Assembly (NCBI GenBank): GCA_964430295.1
Contig: CAYSEV010000005.1
Location: 1-56,616, forward strand
Source: CAYGFH01 sp964430295
Lineage (GTDB): Bacteria > Patescibacteriota > Microgenomatia > UBA10105 > UBA927
Length of the DNA stretch: 56,616 nt
Direction: 5' to 3'
Under the pieces are notes generated by a model. That model made no database searches and was not told where the DNA came from. It was given only the letters and a program-made list of their open reading frames with translations. Positions 42,332 through 49,107 of the stretch are shown here, piece by piece (within the stretch, counting starts at the first letter, position 1; each line of letters begins with the position of its first letter). The position numbers and the translations under genes were made by a program.

Positions 42332-43852
42332 ATGATTAAGAAAGGTGTATTATTTATATGTGTTGTTTTAATGATCCTATTTTCTAGGTTTTTCCCTGTG
42401 TATTATGCATATAGCAATACACCGGAAGGATATGTCTATGCGGGTCAAACATCTGCGTATGATCCATGGGATATTAACGTATATGTAGCTGCAATACGAT
42501 ATGGGCAACACGGTAACATAACGCTAAAAAATCAATATACGACTCAGGATGATAGAGAGGCATTTATTTATTCCTTATATACTATTTCGGGAAATCTTTT
42601 CAAATCGGTGGATCCGTACATCATATATCATTCTCTGGCGGGTTTGACCATTATACTTTCCTGTATTGTTATCTTTATCATATCCAATGCTATACTTCAT
42701 GATTTCTACTTAAGTCTTGTATCAGTTTTTTTGGTTCTTAGAGGTGGTGGGTTTGGGTGGCTATGTGTGAAATTATTTGGAGATGCAATTCCCTCTGCAG
42801 ATCTTTTTTATAGCAATATTACATTTACCAGTGCGTTACAAAAGCCACATGATGGGATCGGAACGTTGGCCTTGGTTGTTACTATGCTTATGTACTTTCT
42901 TTACATATCAAGGAAAAAACCCTTATATGCGTACATGTCTACACTATCACTCGTTATCCTTATGTTTTTTTACCCGTATTATATGCTCAGTTATGGATTG
43001 ATAGTCGGGGCGTATGTCGGCTATATGTCTGTACGTTCCCAAAAATACGCAATATCAGTTCCTTTTATTATGAACATGATTATAGCTGCAATTATTGCTG
43101 TTTTTTCTTATATCAGCATTAAACAGAGTGGCTTCTCTTTGGTTACAGGTGAAACAATAGATAAATTGAGTCTTTTATCTTTTGTATCCGGATATGGAGT
43201 ATTTATACTCATTTTTCTTATCGCATATGCCAAAAAAAACCTGCCGATTCAACATTCATCATGGAATTTTTTAGTTTGGTGGGTAATAGCAAGCGTTTTT
43301 TGTTCATATTTGCCAATCGGATATTCAAGGTTTTATCTGCGCGGTCTTTTTTTCCCTCTGGTTATATCTACACTTCTTTGGGTGCAGCAATATCAGTCAC
43401 ATAAGGTAAAGATTTGGATTATTTGTGTGCTTTGCATCATCATGCCATTAACTTCTATATATGTGTTCTTTGATAGAATTCAAAAAGCAGCGCAGAGAGA
43501 TCCTTGGCAATACACCCGTATAGAAACTGACGAAATGTTTAAATTTCTAGAAACCAGAAAACGTGATGGTGTACTTTCGGCGTACAGATTAGGAAATTTT
43601 GTTCCGGCTAAAACGAATAAAACTGTGTATCTGGGACATCTGTTTCAGACGCCCGATGCACAAGAACGTATGAATAATATTTTTGATTTTTATTCCGGAT
43701 CAATGACAGATAAAGAAGCGCTAACGTTTTTGAAAGAGAATGAACTGACTTTTGTAATTTATGGTATAGATGAAAAAAAACTGGGAGGTCATATATATCC
43801 GTTTTTACAACTTCAATTTAACGGTAATCTAACAAAACTCTATTCCTTATAA
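42332..43852 (+). CDS. Polytopic membrane protein, GT-C glycosyltransferase-like
   Basis: A 506-residue protein with roughly ten to eleven membrane helices and a C-terminal extracytoplasmic region (about 400-506). The N-terminal loop SAYDPWDINVYVAAIRYG has acidic residues where GT-C enzymes place their catalytic Asp. The C-terminal RLGNFVPAKTNKTVYLGHLFQTPDAQ resembles the ectodomain of PMT/DUF2079-type proteins. It would transfer sugar from a lipid donor outside the membrane. The family call is by overall pattern. TATATA at 42319-42324 gives a 7-nt leaderless gap. Confidence 0.6.
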   Translation: MIKKGVLFICVVLMILFSRFFPVYYAYSNTPEGYVYAGQTSAYDPWDINVYVAAIRYGQHGNITLKNQYTTQDDREAFIYSLYTISGNLFKSVDPYIIYHSLAGLTIILSCIVIFIISNAILHDFYLSLVSVFLVLRGGGFGWLCVKLFGDAIPSADLFYSNITFTSALQKPHDGIGTLALVVTMLMYFLYISRKKPLYAYMSTLSLVILMFFYPYYMLSYGLIVGAYVGYMSVRSQKYAISVPFIMNMIIAAIIAVFSYISIKQSGFSLVTGETIDKLSLLSFVSGYGVFILIFLIAYAKKNLPIQHSSWNFLVWWVIASVFCSYLPIGYSRFYLRGLFFPLVISTLLWVQQYQSHKVKIWIICVLCIIMPLTSIYVFFDRIQKAAQRDPWQYTRIETDEMFKFLETRKRDGVLSAYRLGNFVPAKTNKTVYLGHLFQTPDAQERMNNIFDFYSGSMTDKEALTFLKENELTFVIYGIDEKKLGGHIYPFLQLQFNGNLTKLYSL

Positions 43853-43859
43853 ACTGTAG

Positions 43860-44453
43860 TTAGGGTTTGGGTCGTAAGGCAGTTGTAACATACTGGGTTC
43901 TATGTTCAGGTGATATGTTATGTGTTCGTATGCTTCTCACATGTTCGGCTGTTCCATATCCTGCATTATGGTCCCAACCATACGCAGGATATGTTTTGCT
44001 TAATTGATCCATATATCTGTCTCTTGTAACTTTTGCTGCAATACCCGCGCATATTACTGCCTCTATTGAAGCATCAGCATCTATAACACTCCGGATAGTG
44101 CCAGCAATTTCAGGCAGGGGACCGATCTTTAAATTACCATCGATAATATACTCGTTGGCATCAATGGTTAGGATAAGCCGTCTGAAAATTTCTTTATTTG
44201 CCCACCCAATGCCATTGGTGTTTATTTCTCTCGCCTGTATATAAAGGACGTTTACCGTTGCGTGTGATGCCATAAGCGTATCGAAAAAGCGTTCACGCTG
44301 TGGTCTACTGAGAGTTTTGCTGTCACGAAGGGGTACACCACAAGCCTTTGAGATTTCTGTTGCAGGGACGTGAAGAATTACTGCCGCTGCCACAAGTGGT
44401 CCTGCCAATGCTCCTCTGCCTGCTTCATCAAGTCCACATATACGTATAGTCAT
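43860..44453 (-). CDS. rnhB: Ribonuclease HII
   Basis: A 197-residue RNase HII, which nicks RNA in RNA-DNA hybrids and removes misinserted ribonucleotides. The catalytic motif RICGLDEAGRGALAGPLVAAAVIL (Asp9, Glu10), the acidic VPLRDSKTLSRPQRE and the SVIDADASIEAVICAGIAAKVTRD region with a further Asp are intact. MTIRICGL at 44453 is chosen over two upstream ATGs because the fold normally begins there and TAGATT on the minus strand (44462-44467) lies eight nt before it. It converges on the GT-C gene with 7 nt between stops. Confidence 0.95.
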   Translation of the reverse strand: MTIRICGLDEAGRGALAGPLVAAAVILHVPATEISKACGVPLRDSKTLSRPQRERFFDTLMASHATVNVLYIQAREINTNGIGWANKEIFRRLILTIDANEYIIDGNLKIGPLPEIAGTIRSVIDADASIEAVICAGIAAKVTRDRYMDQLSKTYPAYGWDHNAGYGTAEHVRSIRTHNISPEHRTQYVTTALRPKP

Positions 44454-44501
44454 ACTGAAGCAATCTATCATATTGCACATGTCAAATGAAGTAGAATATT
44501 G

Positions 44502-45026
44502 CTAAAGTATGTCCAATAGCTGTGGCATCTTTGTGATGGTATATGTAGCGGTAAAGTGTCCCGCGCCGGGTACCAATACAAAGGTTCCACCCAAGCGTTT
44601 ATTCATGTCTTGTGCAGTCACGGCGGTAATATACGGATCATTATCGGATGAAACCACATAGATGTGTTTTACATTCTCTTGTATTGAGGCATGATGTATG
44701 GGTATTTTCCAGAAAAGCTGATGTTCTGTCGTGAGTTCATTAAAGTCCCATCCTGCAACAAGAATCATTGTGTCGTACTGTGTTTTTTCTGCAAGACGCA
44801 TTGCAAGGAGCGCCCCCAAACTGTGACCAATAACGACAGATTGAGCCGTAACAAAAGGCAGTGCAACTTCCAATTGCTTTTCCAAATCAGGGAGATTTGT
44901 ATTCATTGTGGGGAGTTCTGGTATATCTACTGTGTATTCTTTTTGCTCCAATTGTTGTTTTAGCCATGGGTACCACTGTGTTGTTGGATTGTCATACCAT
45001 GCGTGAAGAATGAGTGCGTGTTTCAT
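44502..45026 (-). CDS. RBBP9/YdeN-family serine hydrolase
   Basis: A 174-residue alpha/beta hydrolase of the small RBBP9/YdeN type. It opens MKHALILHAWYDNPTTQWYPWL; the nucleophile Ser69 is in VIGHSLGALLAMRLA, the Asp in SSDNDPYI and the His in VPGAGHFT, so the triad is complete. Substrates of this family are poorly known. TATAAT on the minus strand (45033-45038) with a 6-nt gap sets the start. It is divergent from the SGNH gene. Confidence 0.9.
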   Translation of the reverse strand: MKHALILHAWYDNPTTQWYPWLKQQLEQKEYTVDIPELPTMNTNLPDLEKQLEVALPFVTAQSVVIGHSLGALLAMRLAEKTQYDTMILVAGWDFNELTTEHQLFWKIPIHHASIQENVKHIYVVSSDNDPYITAVTAQDMNKRLGGTFVLVPGAGHFTATYTITKMPQLLDIL

Positions 45027-45032
45027 ATCCCT

Positions 45033-45038
45033 ATTATA
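45033..45038 (-). promoter_or_regulatory. -10 element for the serine hydrolase
   Basis: Consensus TATAAT on the minus strand, 6-nt gap to the ATG at 45026. Confidence 0.65.
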
Positions 45039-45056
45039 AACCTTTTCAGATCATGT

Positions 45057-45062
45057 CATACT
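45057..45062 (+). promoter_or_regulatory. -10 element for the SGNH gene
   Basis: CATACT with a 6-nt gap to ATG 45069. Confidence 0.45.
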
Positions 45063-45068
45063 GATATT

Positions 45069-46223
45069 ATGAAAGCCGTTGTTTTGAAAATATGTATTCT
45101 GTGTCTTGCACAGGCAGTATCATTCGGGGTATCTGAATGTATACTTCGTTTCCTACATCCGTTTACGCCTGAATATCTGAAAAAAGCTCCGTATTCGTTT
45201 TCCTGTTATGAACCCGGTTCCTATTATTGGCTGCGATATAAGAAAAATAGTTCCTGCACACTACGATCAACAATCGGCGCATTTAGTGATGTAGAGATAC
45301 GGCTCAACAGCCTGGGACTTCGAAATACTGAAATTCAAATCCCAAAACCTCCGAATAAAAAAAGAATATTGTTTATAGGAGATTCATTTATAACCGGTTG
45401 GGGTGTTCCGGACCATGATGCGCTACCTCAGATGACTGCAACGGTGATGCAAAATTCTGCAGAGGGCAGGGACATAGAAACTATCAACGCAGGCTTAAGT
45501 GCAAGTGGACAGGGATACGAATATGTGTTTTTAAAGCATGACGGCGTATTGATAGATCCTGATGTAATCATCGTTGGGTTGTATATCCATAATGATATCG
45601 CAGATTCGCTTCGTGAATCGGTTTGGGAGGGGATAGATGTATCGGGTCTACCGGATACAATTGGATCGATGGGATCGTATGTTGATTTTCAAGGAAATGT
45701 TCGAAGAGATACCAATTCGATAAAAATGGCTATTCCGTTTCTTCGTACATCATATTTGTATGATCTTATAACAGATGGTATCGTCGATCTATTTCCAAAA
45801 CAATTTTCCGGTGAAGGGTTGGTGAACCTTTCCTGTGTATATAGTTCAACCTGCCATACCTATGATTCACAAAAAAACACAATGAAAAAGTTATTGCATG
45901 GCATGTATGAATTGGCAATGTTACACGATAAAACATTCGTTGTTGTACTTATTCCGTCTGAATTACAGGTTCATCCTGAGCATAGTAAACGGTATAGTAT
46001 TGGACGGATGTTGACCGTTGAAGATGTAACAGCTCCTCAGAAAGACTTTATAGAATATTTTCAGAAAGAGAAGATCCCGTATATAGATTTATTACCCGTA
46101 TTTCAACAGCATGCTTCAGAAAATTTATATTACACGCTGGATGAACATTGGACAAATGAAGGTAATTTGTTAGCTGCTGAGCAGATCGCACAATATTTGA
46201 CTAGATCGCCTATCAGAAAGTAA
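45069..46223 (+). CDS. Membrane-anchored SGNH/GDSL hydrolase
   Basis: A 384-residue protein with an N-terminal hydrophobic segment (VVLKICILCLAQAVSFGVS) and an SGNH fold. The nucleophile motif ILFIGDSFITGWGV (Ser107), the NAGLSASGQGYEY block, the VGLYIHNDI block with Asn and the C-terminal DEHWTNEGNLLAAEQIA with the Asp-His pair are visible. Relatives deacylate or acylate extracellular polysaccharides and lipids (AlgX/DltD-like). ATG 45069 is preferred over a GTG at 45003, which would overlap the divergent hydrolase gene. Confidence 0.88.
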   Translation: MKAVVLKICILCLAQAVSFGVSECILRFLHPFTPEYLKKAPYSFSCYEPGSYYWLRYKKNSSCTLRSTIGAFSDVEIRLNSLGLRNTEIQIPKPPNKKRILFIGDSFITGWGVPDHDALPQMTATVMQNSAEGRDIETINAGLSASGQGYEYVFLKHDGVLIDPDVIIVGLYIHNDIADSLRESVWEGIDVSGLPDTIGSMGSYVDFQGNVRRDTNSIKMAIPFLRTSYLYDLITDGIVDLFPKQFSGEGLVNLSCVYSSTCHTYDSQKNTMKKLLHGMYELAMLHDKTFVVVLIPSELQVHPEHSKRYSIGRMLTVEDVTAPQKDFIEYFQKEKIPYIDLLPVFQQHASENLYYTLDEHWTNEGNLLAAEQIAQYLTRSPIRK

Positions 46224-46233
46224 ACATATACGT

Positions 46234-46827
46234 TTACAACTGTTCAGATCTGTAAATACCTTGTCCTTCCCTGTTTCTTCCTAAACGGTGTTCAAGATGC
46301 TGAAGGTGTGATGCTTCTGTAATAGTAAGAAACTGTGGAAATCCTTCATGGATAATCCTTTGGAGTCTTTCTAATATCTCTATTTGTTGATCTCTCCCTT
46401 TCGCATACGGTGGGTCCGGTATGCCCTCAGTGTCACCGACTATCTCCGTTAGCATATGTGTTTTATATGCATATTCAGGATAAAGAAGGTGAAGTGATGT
46501 CCGTGTTCTTTTGTCTACCGCAAATATACAGGATGCTGTGTCTGCGCAAAATCTATCGATAGGAGTTGCGATATGGGTGCGTAAGTCTATGCCTTGTGTA
46601 AGCAGCCATTCCATGGAAGTTCCCCGTATGGTTGATGAGTAATACCGTAAATTATGAAATTTAGGAGGGATTGGATCATCCGGAGCAACACCCTGTGTCC
46701 CGCGTGTAAAAATGTCATATTCGCTTAGTAATCCCAATTCATCGAGCTTGAACGTGATGAGTGCGCCCGCAACGGGGGAGCGAAGCACATTTCCACGGCA
46801 TGCGATTACAACTTGCTTTTTTGCCAT
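46234..46827 (-). CDS. Low-molecular-weight protein tyrosine phosphatase-like protein
   Basis: A 197-residue protein. The N-terminal VVIACRGNVLRSPVAGALI matches the LMW-PTP/ArsC loop C(x)5RS (Cys10 to Arg16), with the Gly-Asn of the family. FAVDKRTRTSLHLLYP and the acidic loop GIPDPPYAKG (general-acid Asp before Pro) complete the catalytic set. About 45 residues at the C-terminus are extra compared with typical ~150-residue enzymes. It may dephosphorylate a tyrosine kinase or a small phosphate ester. TATAAT on the minus strand (46839-46844) lies 11 nt upstream. Confidence 0.8.
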   Translation of the reverse strand: MAKKQVVIACRGNVLRSPVAGALITFKLDELGLLSEYDIFTRGTQGVAPDDPIPPKFHNLRYYSSTIRGTSMEWLLTQGIDLRTHIATPIDRFCADTASCIFAVDKRTRTSLHLLYPEYAYKTHMLTEIVGDTEGIPDPPYAKGRDQQIEILERLQRIIHEGFPQFLTITEASHLQHLEHRLGRNREGQGIYRSEQL

Positions 46828-46923
46828 ATACTGGGCACATTATATCACCCTATAATATGAATTACTTCTCATACATTTAAAAAACTAACATAAGTTTGGT
46901 TTCTTATATATGTGTATATATTT

Positions 46924-46933
46924 GGAGGTGATT
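46924..46933 (+). promoter_or_regulatory. Orphan perfect Shine-Dalgarno sequence
   Basis: GGAGGTGATT is a full complement to the usual 16S 3' tail, but no ATG, GTG or TTG frame follows within 5-15 nt. The surrounding 46828-47111 is AT-rich; the only frames are two short ones (30 codons from 46983, 36 from 46995) without good support. Confidence 0.35.
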
Positions 46934-47111
46934 TTAATATATTTTTATTTATAAAAACAATTAACCACAAAGTATTCAGATAATGATTATTCAATGGATA
47001 AAGATACGTGTACTCAAATTTGCTTATGGTATATTATTCTATTCGGTATTGCATATATTGATGAGATTAAAATAGTCTCTATTATATTTGTACGTATACA
47101 ATAATTCGTTT

Positions 47112-47600
47112 ATGAGATTTGATGAAGGTTTTCCAAAATCAGATTTATTAATAGCACGATATCATGCTTCTTCTCTGGAAACATCATATGTCAATGGAAT
47201 TGTTATTCCTGAAATTCGACAATACTATCGGGGTGATATTAGATTAGCTGGTGGACGTTCGTTATCTGATGGTCCTTGGTGGGTTAGCAGAAAAAAATTA
47301 TTTGAGTCATTTAAAAAAACTCAGCCTGATATTTCACAAAGTCTTCAGGTAGAAATTCTGCATATTCTAAATAATACTGTCCGTATGAATGATTTAAGTA
47401 TATGCGATTTTGCTTATTTGCCTCAATTATTGCAAACCGATATGCCTAGTGCTGTTAATAGATTTCTTCAAGGAGAGTTTGGCCCACCCGGGTCTGATAT
47501 TGATATCCGCCTTGAAATTCCTGAGCGTAGGTTACCATCCGGTGTCAGAGAATCATATTTCGATTCAATATCTCAACAAACGGTAGAGATTTGGTATTAA
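47112..47600 (+). CDS. Hypothetical protein (162 aa)
   Basis: A soluble protein: MRFDEGFPKSDLLIARYHASSLETSYVNG, a central IRLAGGRSLSDGPWWVSRKKLFESFKK and a C-terminal GPPGSDIDIRLEIPERRLPSGVRESYFD. No family, membrane segment or catalytic motif is recognised. ATG 47112 is used because TACAAT (47097-47102) lies nine nt before it; the open frame can be extended to a TTG at 47088, which overlaps that -10. Confidence 0.6.
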   Translation: MRFDEGFPKSDLLIARYHASSLETSYVNGIVIPEIRQYYRGDIRLAGGRSLSDGPWWVSRKKLFESFKKTQPDISQSLQVEILHILNNTVRMNDLSICDFAYLPQLLQTDMPSAVNRFLQGEFGPPGSDIDIRLEIPERRLPSGVRESYFDSISQQTVEIWY

Positions 47601-47634
47601 TATATTTATATATATTTTATCGATTTGGAACACG

Positions 47635-47787
47635 AAAAAACGTCCCGAGGGTGCCTTTTTCATGAGTATCCCCAAGGGTATTCCTCCTTCGCTTAAGCTT
47701 TGGAAGGACACGGTCGAACCCTAAAGGGTTCTCACTTTAGATATACAAAAAAAACCGGACTTTCTTTCGTGTACACCTGTTGGGACG
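47635..47787 (-). ncRNA. Candidate structured RNA of ~150 nt
   Basis: The ends pair over a long range: CGTCCC (47641-47646) with GGGACG (47782-47787) and GGTG (47650-47653) with CACC (47774-47777), separated by a small internal loop. Inside are a 6-bp hairpin (47716-47721 with 47726-47731, TAAA loop on plus) and a 5-bp hairpin (47686-47690 with 47703-47707). On the minus strand the closing stem is followed directly by six Ts (47635-47640), like an intrinsic terminator. I cannot match it to RNase P, 6S, SRP or tmRNA. Orientation is inferred from the T-run. Confidence 0.45.
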
Positions 47788-47828
47788 AAATCGGAACGTT
47801 TTTGATGAAATGCCAATAAAAATATTAT

Positions 47829-47987
47829 CTACTTTTTCTTTTTCTTTAATTCTGAAGCAATTTTTTTAGCGAGATCTTTTTTCTCTTCATTCCAACCCTT
47901 TTTCCATTGGGGTAATACTCTAAAATAAAGTAATAAAAAAATAATTACAGTAAAAATTAATGGCACTAAGTTTGATAATATTTCCAT
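47829..47987 (-). CDS. Small single-TM membrane protein (52 aa)
   Basis: An open frame of 53 codons from ATG at 47987 to TAG at 47829. The protein has an N-terminal membrane helix (LVPLIFTVIIFLLLYFRVL) followed by an amphipathic, strongly basic tail ending in KKKKK. This resembles small membrane proteins of the YajC/TatA-like size class, but no family can be named. TATAAT on the minus strand (47996-48001) lies eight nt before the ATG, which supports expression. The candidate structured RNA lies 41 nt downstream on the same strand. Confidence 0.65.
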   Translation of the reverse strand: MEILSNLVPLIFTVIIFLLLYFRVLPQWKKGWNEEKKDLAKKIASELKKKKK

Positions 47988-47995
47988 ATAAATTG

Positions 47996-48001
47996 ATTAT
48001 A
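47996..48001 (-). promoter_or_regulatory. -10 element for the 52-aa membrane protein
   Basis: TATAAT on the minus strand, 8-nt gap to the ATG at 47987. Confidence 0.5.
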
Positions 48002-48013
48002 TCAAATTATTTG

Positions 48014-48087
48014 TACCCCCAAGGGGATTCGAACCCCTGATTCACGGGCTGAAAACCCGTTGTCCTAGGCCTCTAGACGATGGGGGC
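48014..48087 (-). tRNA. tRNA-Glu(TTC)
   Basis: A full cloverleaf on the minus strand: 7-bp acceptor (GCCCCCA with TGGGGGT, first pair G-U), anticodon stem ACGGG/CCCGT around TTTTCAG with anticodon TTC, and a T arm AGGGG/CCCCT around TTCGAAT. The discriminator is A and CCA is not encoded. Confidence 0.96.
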
Positions 48088-48150
48088 AATAGAACATGTT
48101 CTATTTTATCAAAATTTACGCTGTTTATGAAGATAGGAGAGTAAGTGCAC

Positions 48151-48720
48151 CTATTTATTAAAGCACCGACGGCATCTGGCTTCGTAGGCATCTGATCTTC
48201 CAACCAAAGACGGATCAGCTTCAAGTGGGTTTTTCACATCCGCCTTTGTAATGCGCTTATGAAATACAGCATCATCACCACAAATCTGGCACACTGCTGA
48301 GAGCTTGGTCACATCATCTGCCATTGCCATAAGAGTCGGCATCGGGGCAAATGGTTGGCGATCGTAGGTCATAGCAAGTCCTGCAACCATAACCCGCAGT
48401 CCTTTCTCTACCAGTTCGCTGACAACCGGGATCAGATCAATCCCAAACCACTGTGCTTCATCTATAGCGATAATTTGTGTGTTTTTATGTAGTTTTTTCA
48501 AAATCTGTGCGGCTTCTGTAATCAGATGCGATTTAAAGCTCAAGCCTGCATGGGAATATACTTTTTTATCTTTGCCGTACCTCGTGTCTATCGCATGTTT
48601 AAACACCTGCACTTTCTTTTTACCAATGCTTGCACGCTTAACCTGACGGATAAGTTCTTCTGTTTTTCCGCAGTACATGGGGCCGGCTATAACCTGTAAG
48701 TATCCTGATTTCTTTTTCAT
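48151..48720 (-). CDS. tdk: Thymidine kinase, type II
   Basis: A 189-residue thymidine kinase for pyrimidine salvage. It has the P-loop VIAGPMYCGKTEELI (13-20), the Walker B and catalytic region IIAIDEAQWFGIDL, the lasso LAMTYDRQPFAPM and four zinc cysteines (CQIC, CRRC). The start MKKKSGYLQV at 48720 is chosen because TACAAT on the minus strand (48728-48733) ends exactly seven nt before it; two further in-frame starts upstream would lie inside or before the promoter. Length matches tetrameric type II enzymes. Confidence 0.95.
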   Translation of the reverse strand: MKKKSGYLQVIAGPMYCGKTEELIRQVKRASIGKKKVQVFKHAIDTRYGKDKKVYSHAGLSFKSHLITEAAQILKKLHKNTQIIAIDEAQWFGIDLIPVVSELVEKGLRVMVAGLAMTYDRQPFAPMPTLMAMADDVTKLSAVCQICGDDAVFHKRITKADVKNPLEADPSLVGRSDAYEARCRRCFNK

Positions 48721-48727
48721 ATGAAAC

Positions 48728-48733
48728 ATTGTA
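48728..48733 (-). promoter_or_regulatory. -10 element for tdk
   Basis: TACAAT on the minus strand, 7-nt gap to ATG 48720. Confidence 0.6.
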
Positions 48734-48790
48734 GCACGCTCATGCAGCAATATTGATCTATTTCGTATTATTTTCAATCTATTGTGTTTT

Positions 48791-48841
48791 TGTTCGGGTA
48801 TTTTATACTCATAAACAGATATATATGTTCGGGTATTTTAT
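48791..48841 (+). repeat. Two direct repeats of a 16-mer upstream of the Y-polymerase operon
   Basis: TGTTCGGGTATTTTAT occurs at 48791-48806 and 48826-48841, 35 nt start to start. Copy 1 overlaps a -10 candidate TATACT (48804-48809). The TTTTAT end of copy 2 (48836-48841) lies six nt before ATG 48848, in the position of a leaderless -10. A repressor-binding role is likely. Confidence 0.7.
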
Positions 48842-48847
48842 GAATAT

Positions 48848-49099
48848 ATGCGTACTGCCATAGATGAGTCCATATCTGTAGATTTGTTGTCCAATCACGT
48901 AAAACATATAGCCTATCCATGGGTTATTCACTGGAGAGGAGTGCGCTATATGATTACAAAAATTGGGTTACACCACACGATCCGTGAAGGAAGAGTCCTT
49001 ATCCATATATTTAGCGTTACAGACGGTATATCTCAGTTTAAACTCCGATTCGATACAGAGACACTAGGTTGGAAGTTATTGGAAATAGATGGGGAATAA
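48848..49099 (+). CDS. Small protein preceding the Y-family polymerase (DUF6504-like)
   Basis: An 83-residue protein, probably beta-rich: YPWVIHWRGVRYMITKIGLHH, then VLIHIFSVTDGISQFKLRFDTETLGWKLLEIDG. The WRGxRY and FxLRFDxxxxxWKL segments resemble DUF6504, a small family found beside translesion polymerases of the ImuB type, but I cannot verify the match. It is 8 nt before the polymerase gene and almost surely co-transcribed, much as YolD-like genes precede Y-polymerases in Firmicutes. A regulatory or accessory role in DNA-damage tolerance is inference. Confidence 0.65.
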   Translation: MRTAIDESISVDLLSNHVKHIAYPWVIHWRGVRYMITKIGLHHTIREGRVLIHIFSVTDGISQFKLRFDTETLGWKLLEIDGE

Positions 49100-49107
49100 T
49101 AAGCTTT

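Noticed and set aside
46983..47103. Two short frames (30 and 36 codons) before the hypothetical gene at 47112
   Set aside because: Neither has a convincing start signal or recognisable sequence, and they overlap each other.
47601..48013. RNase P RNA, because the minus strand contains GAAAGTCCGG
   Set aside because: The universally conserved ACAGAA...GGCTTA region and the other core segments are absent, and the element is only ~150 nt.
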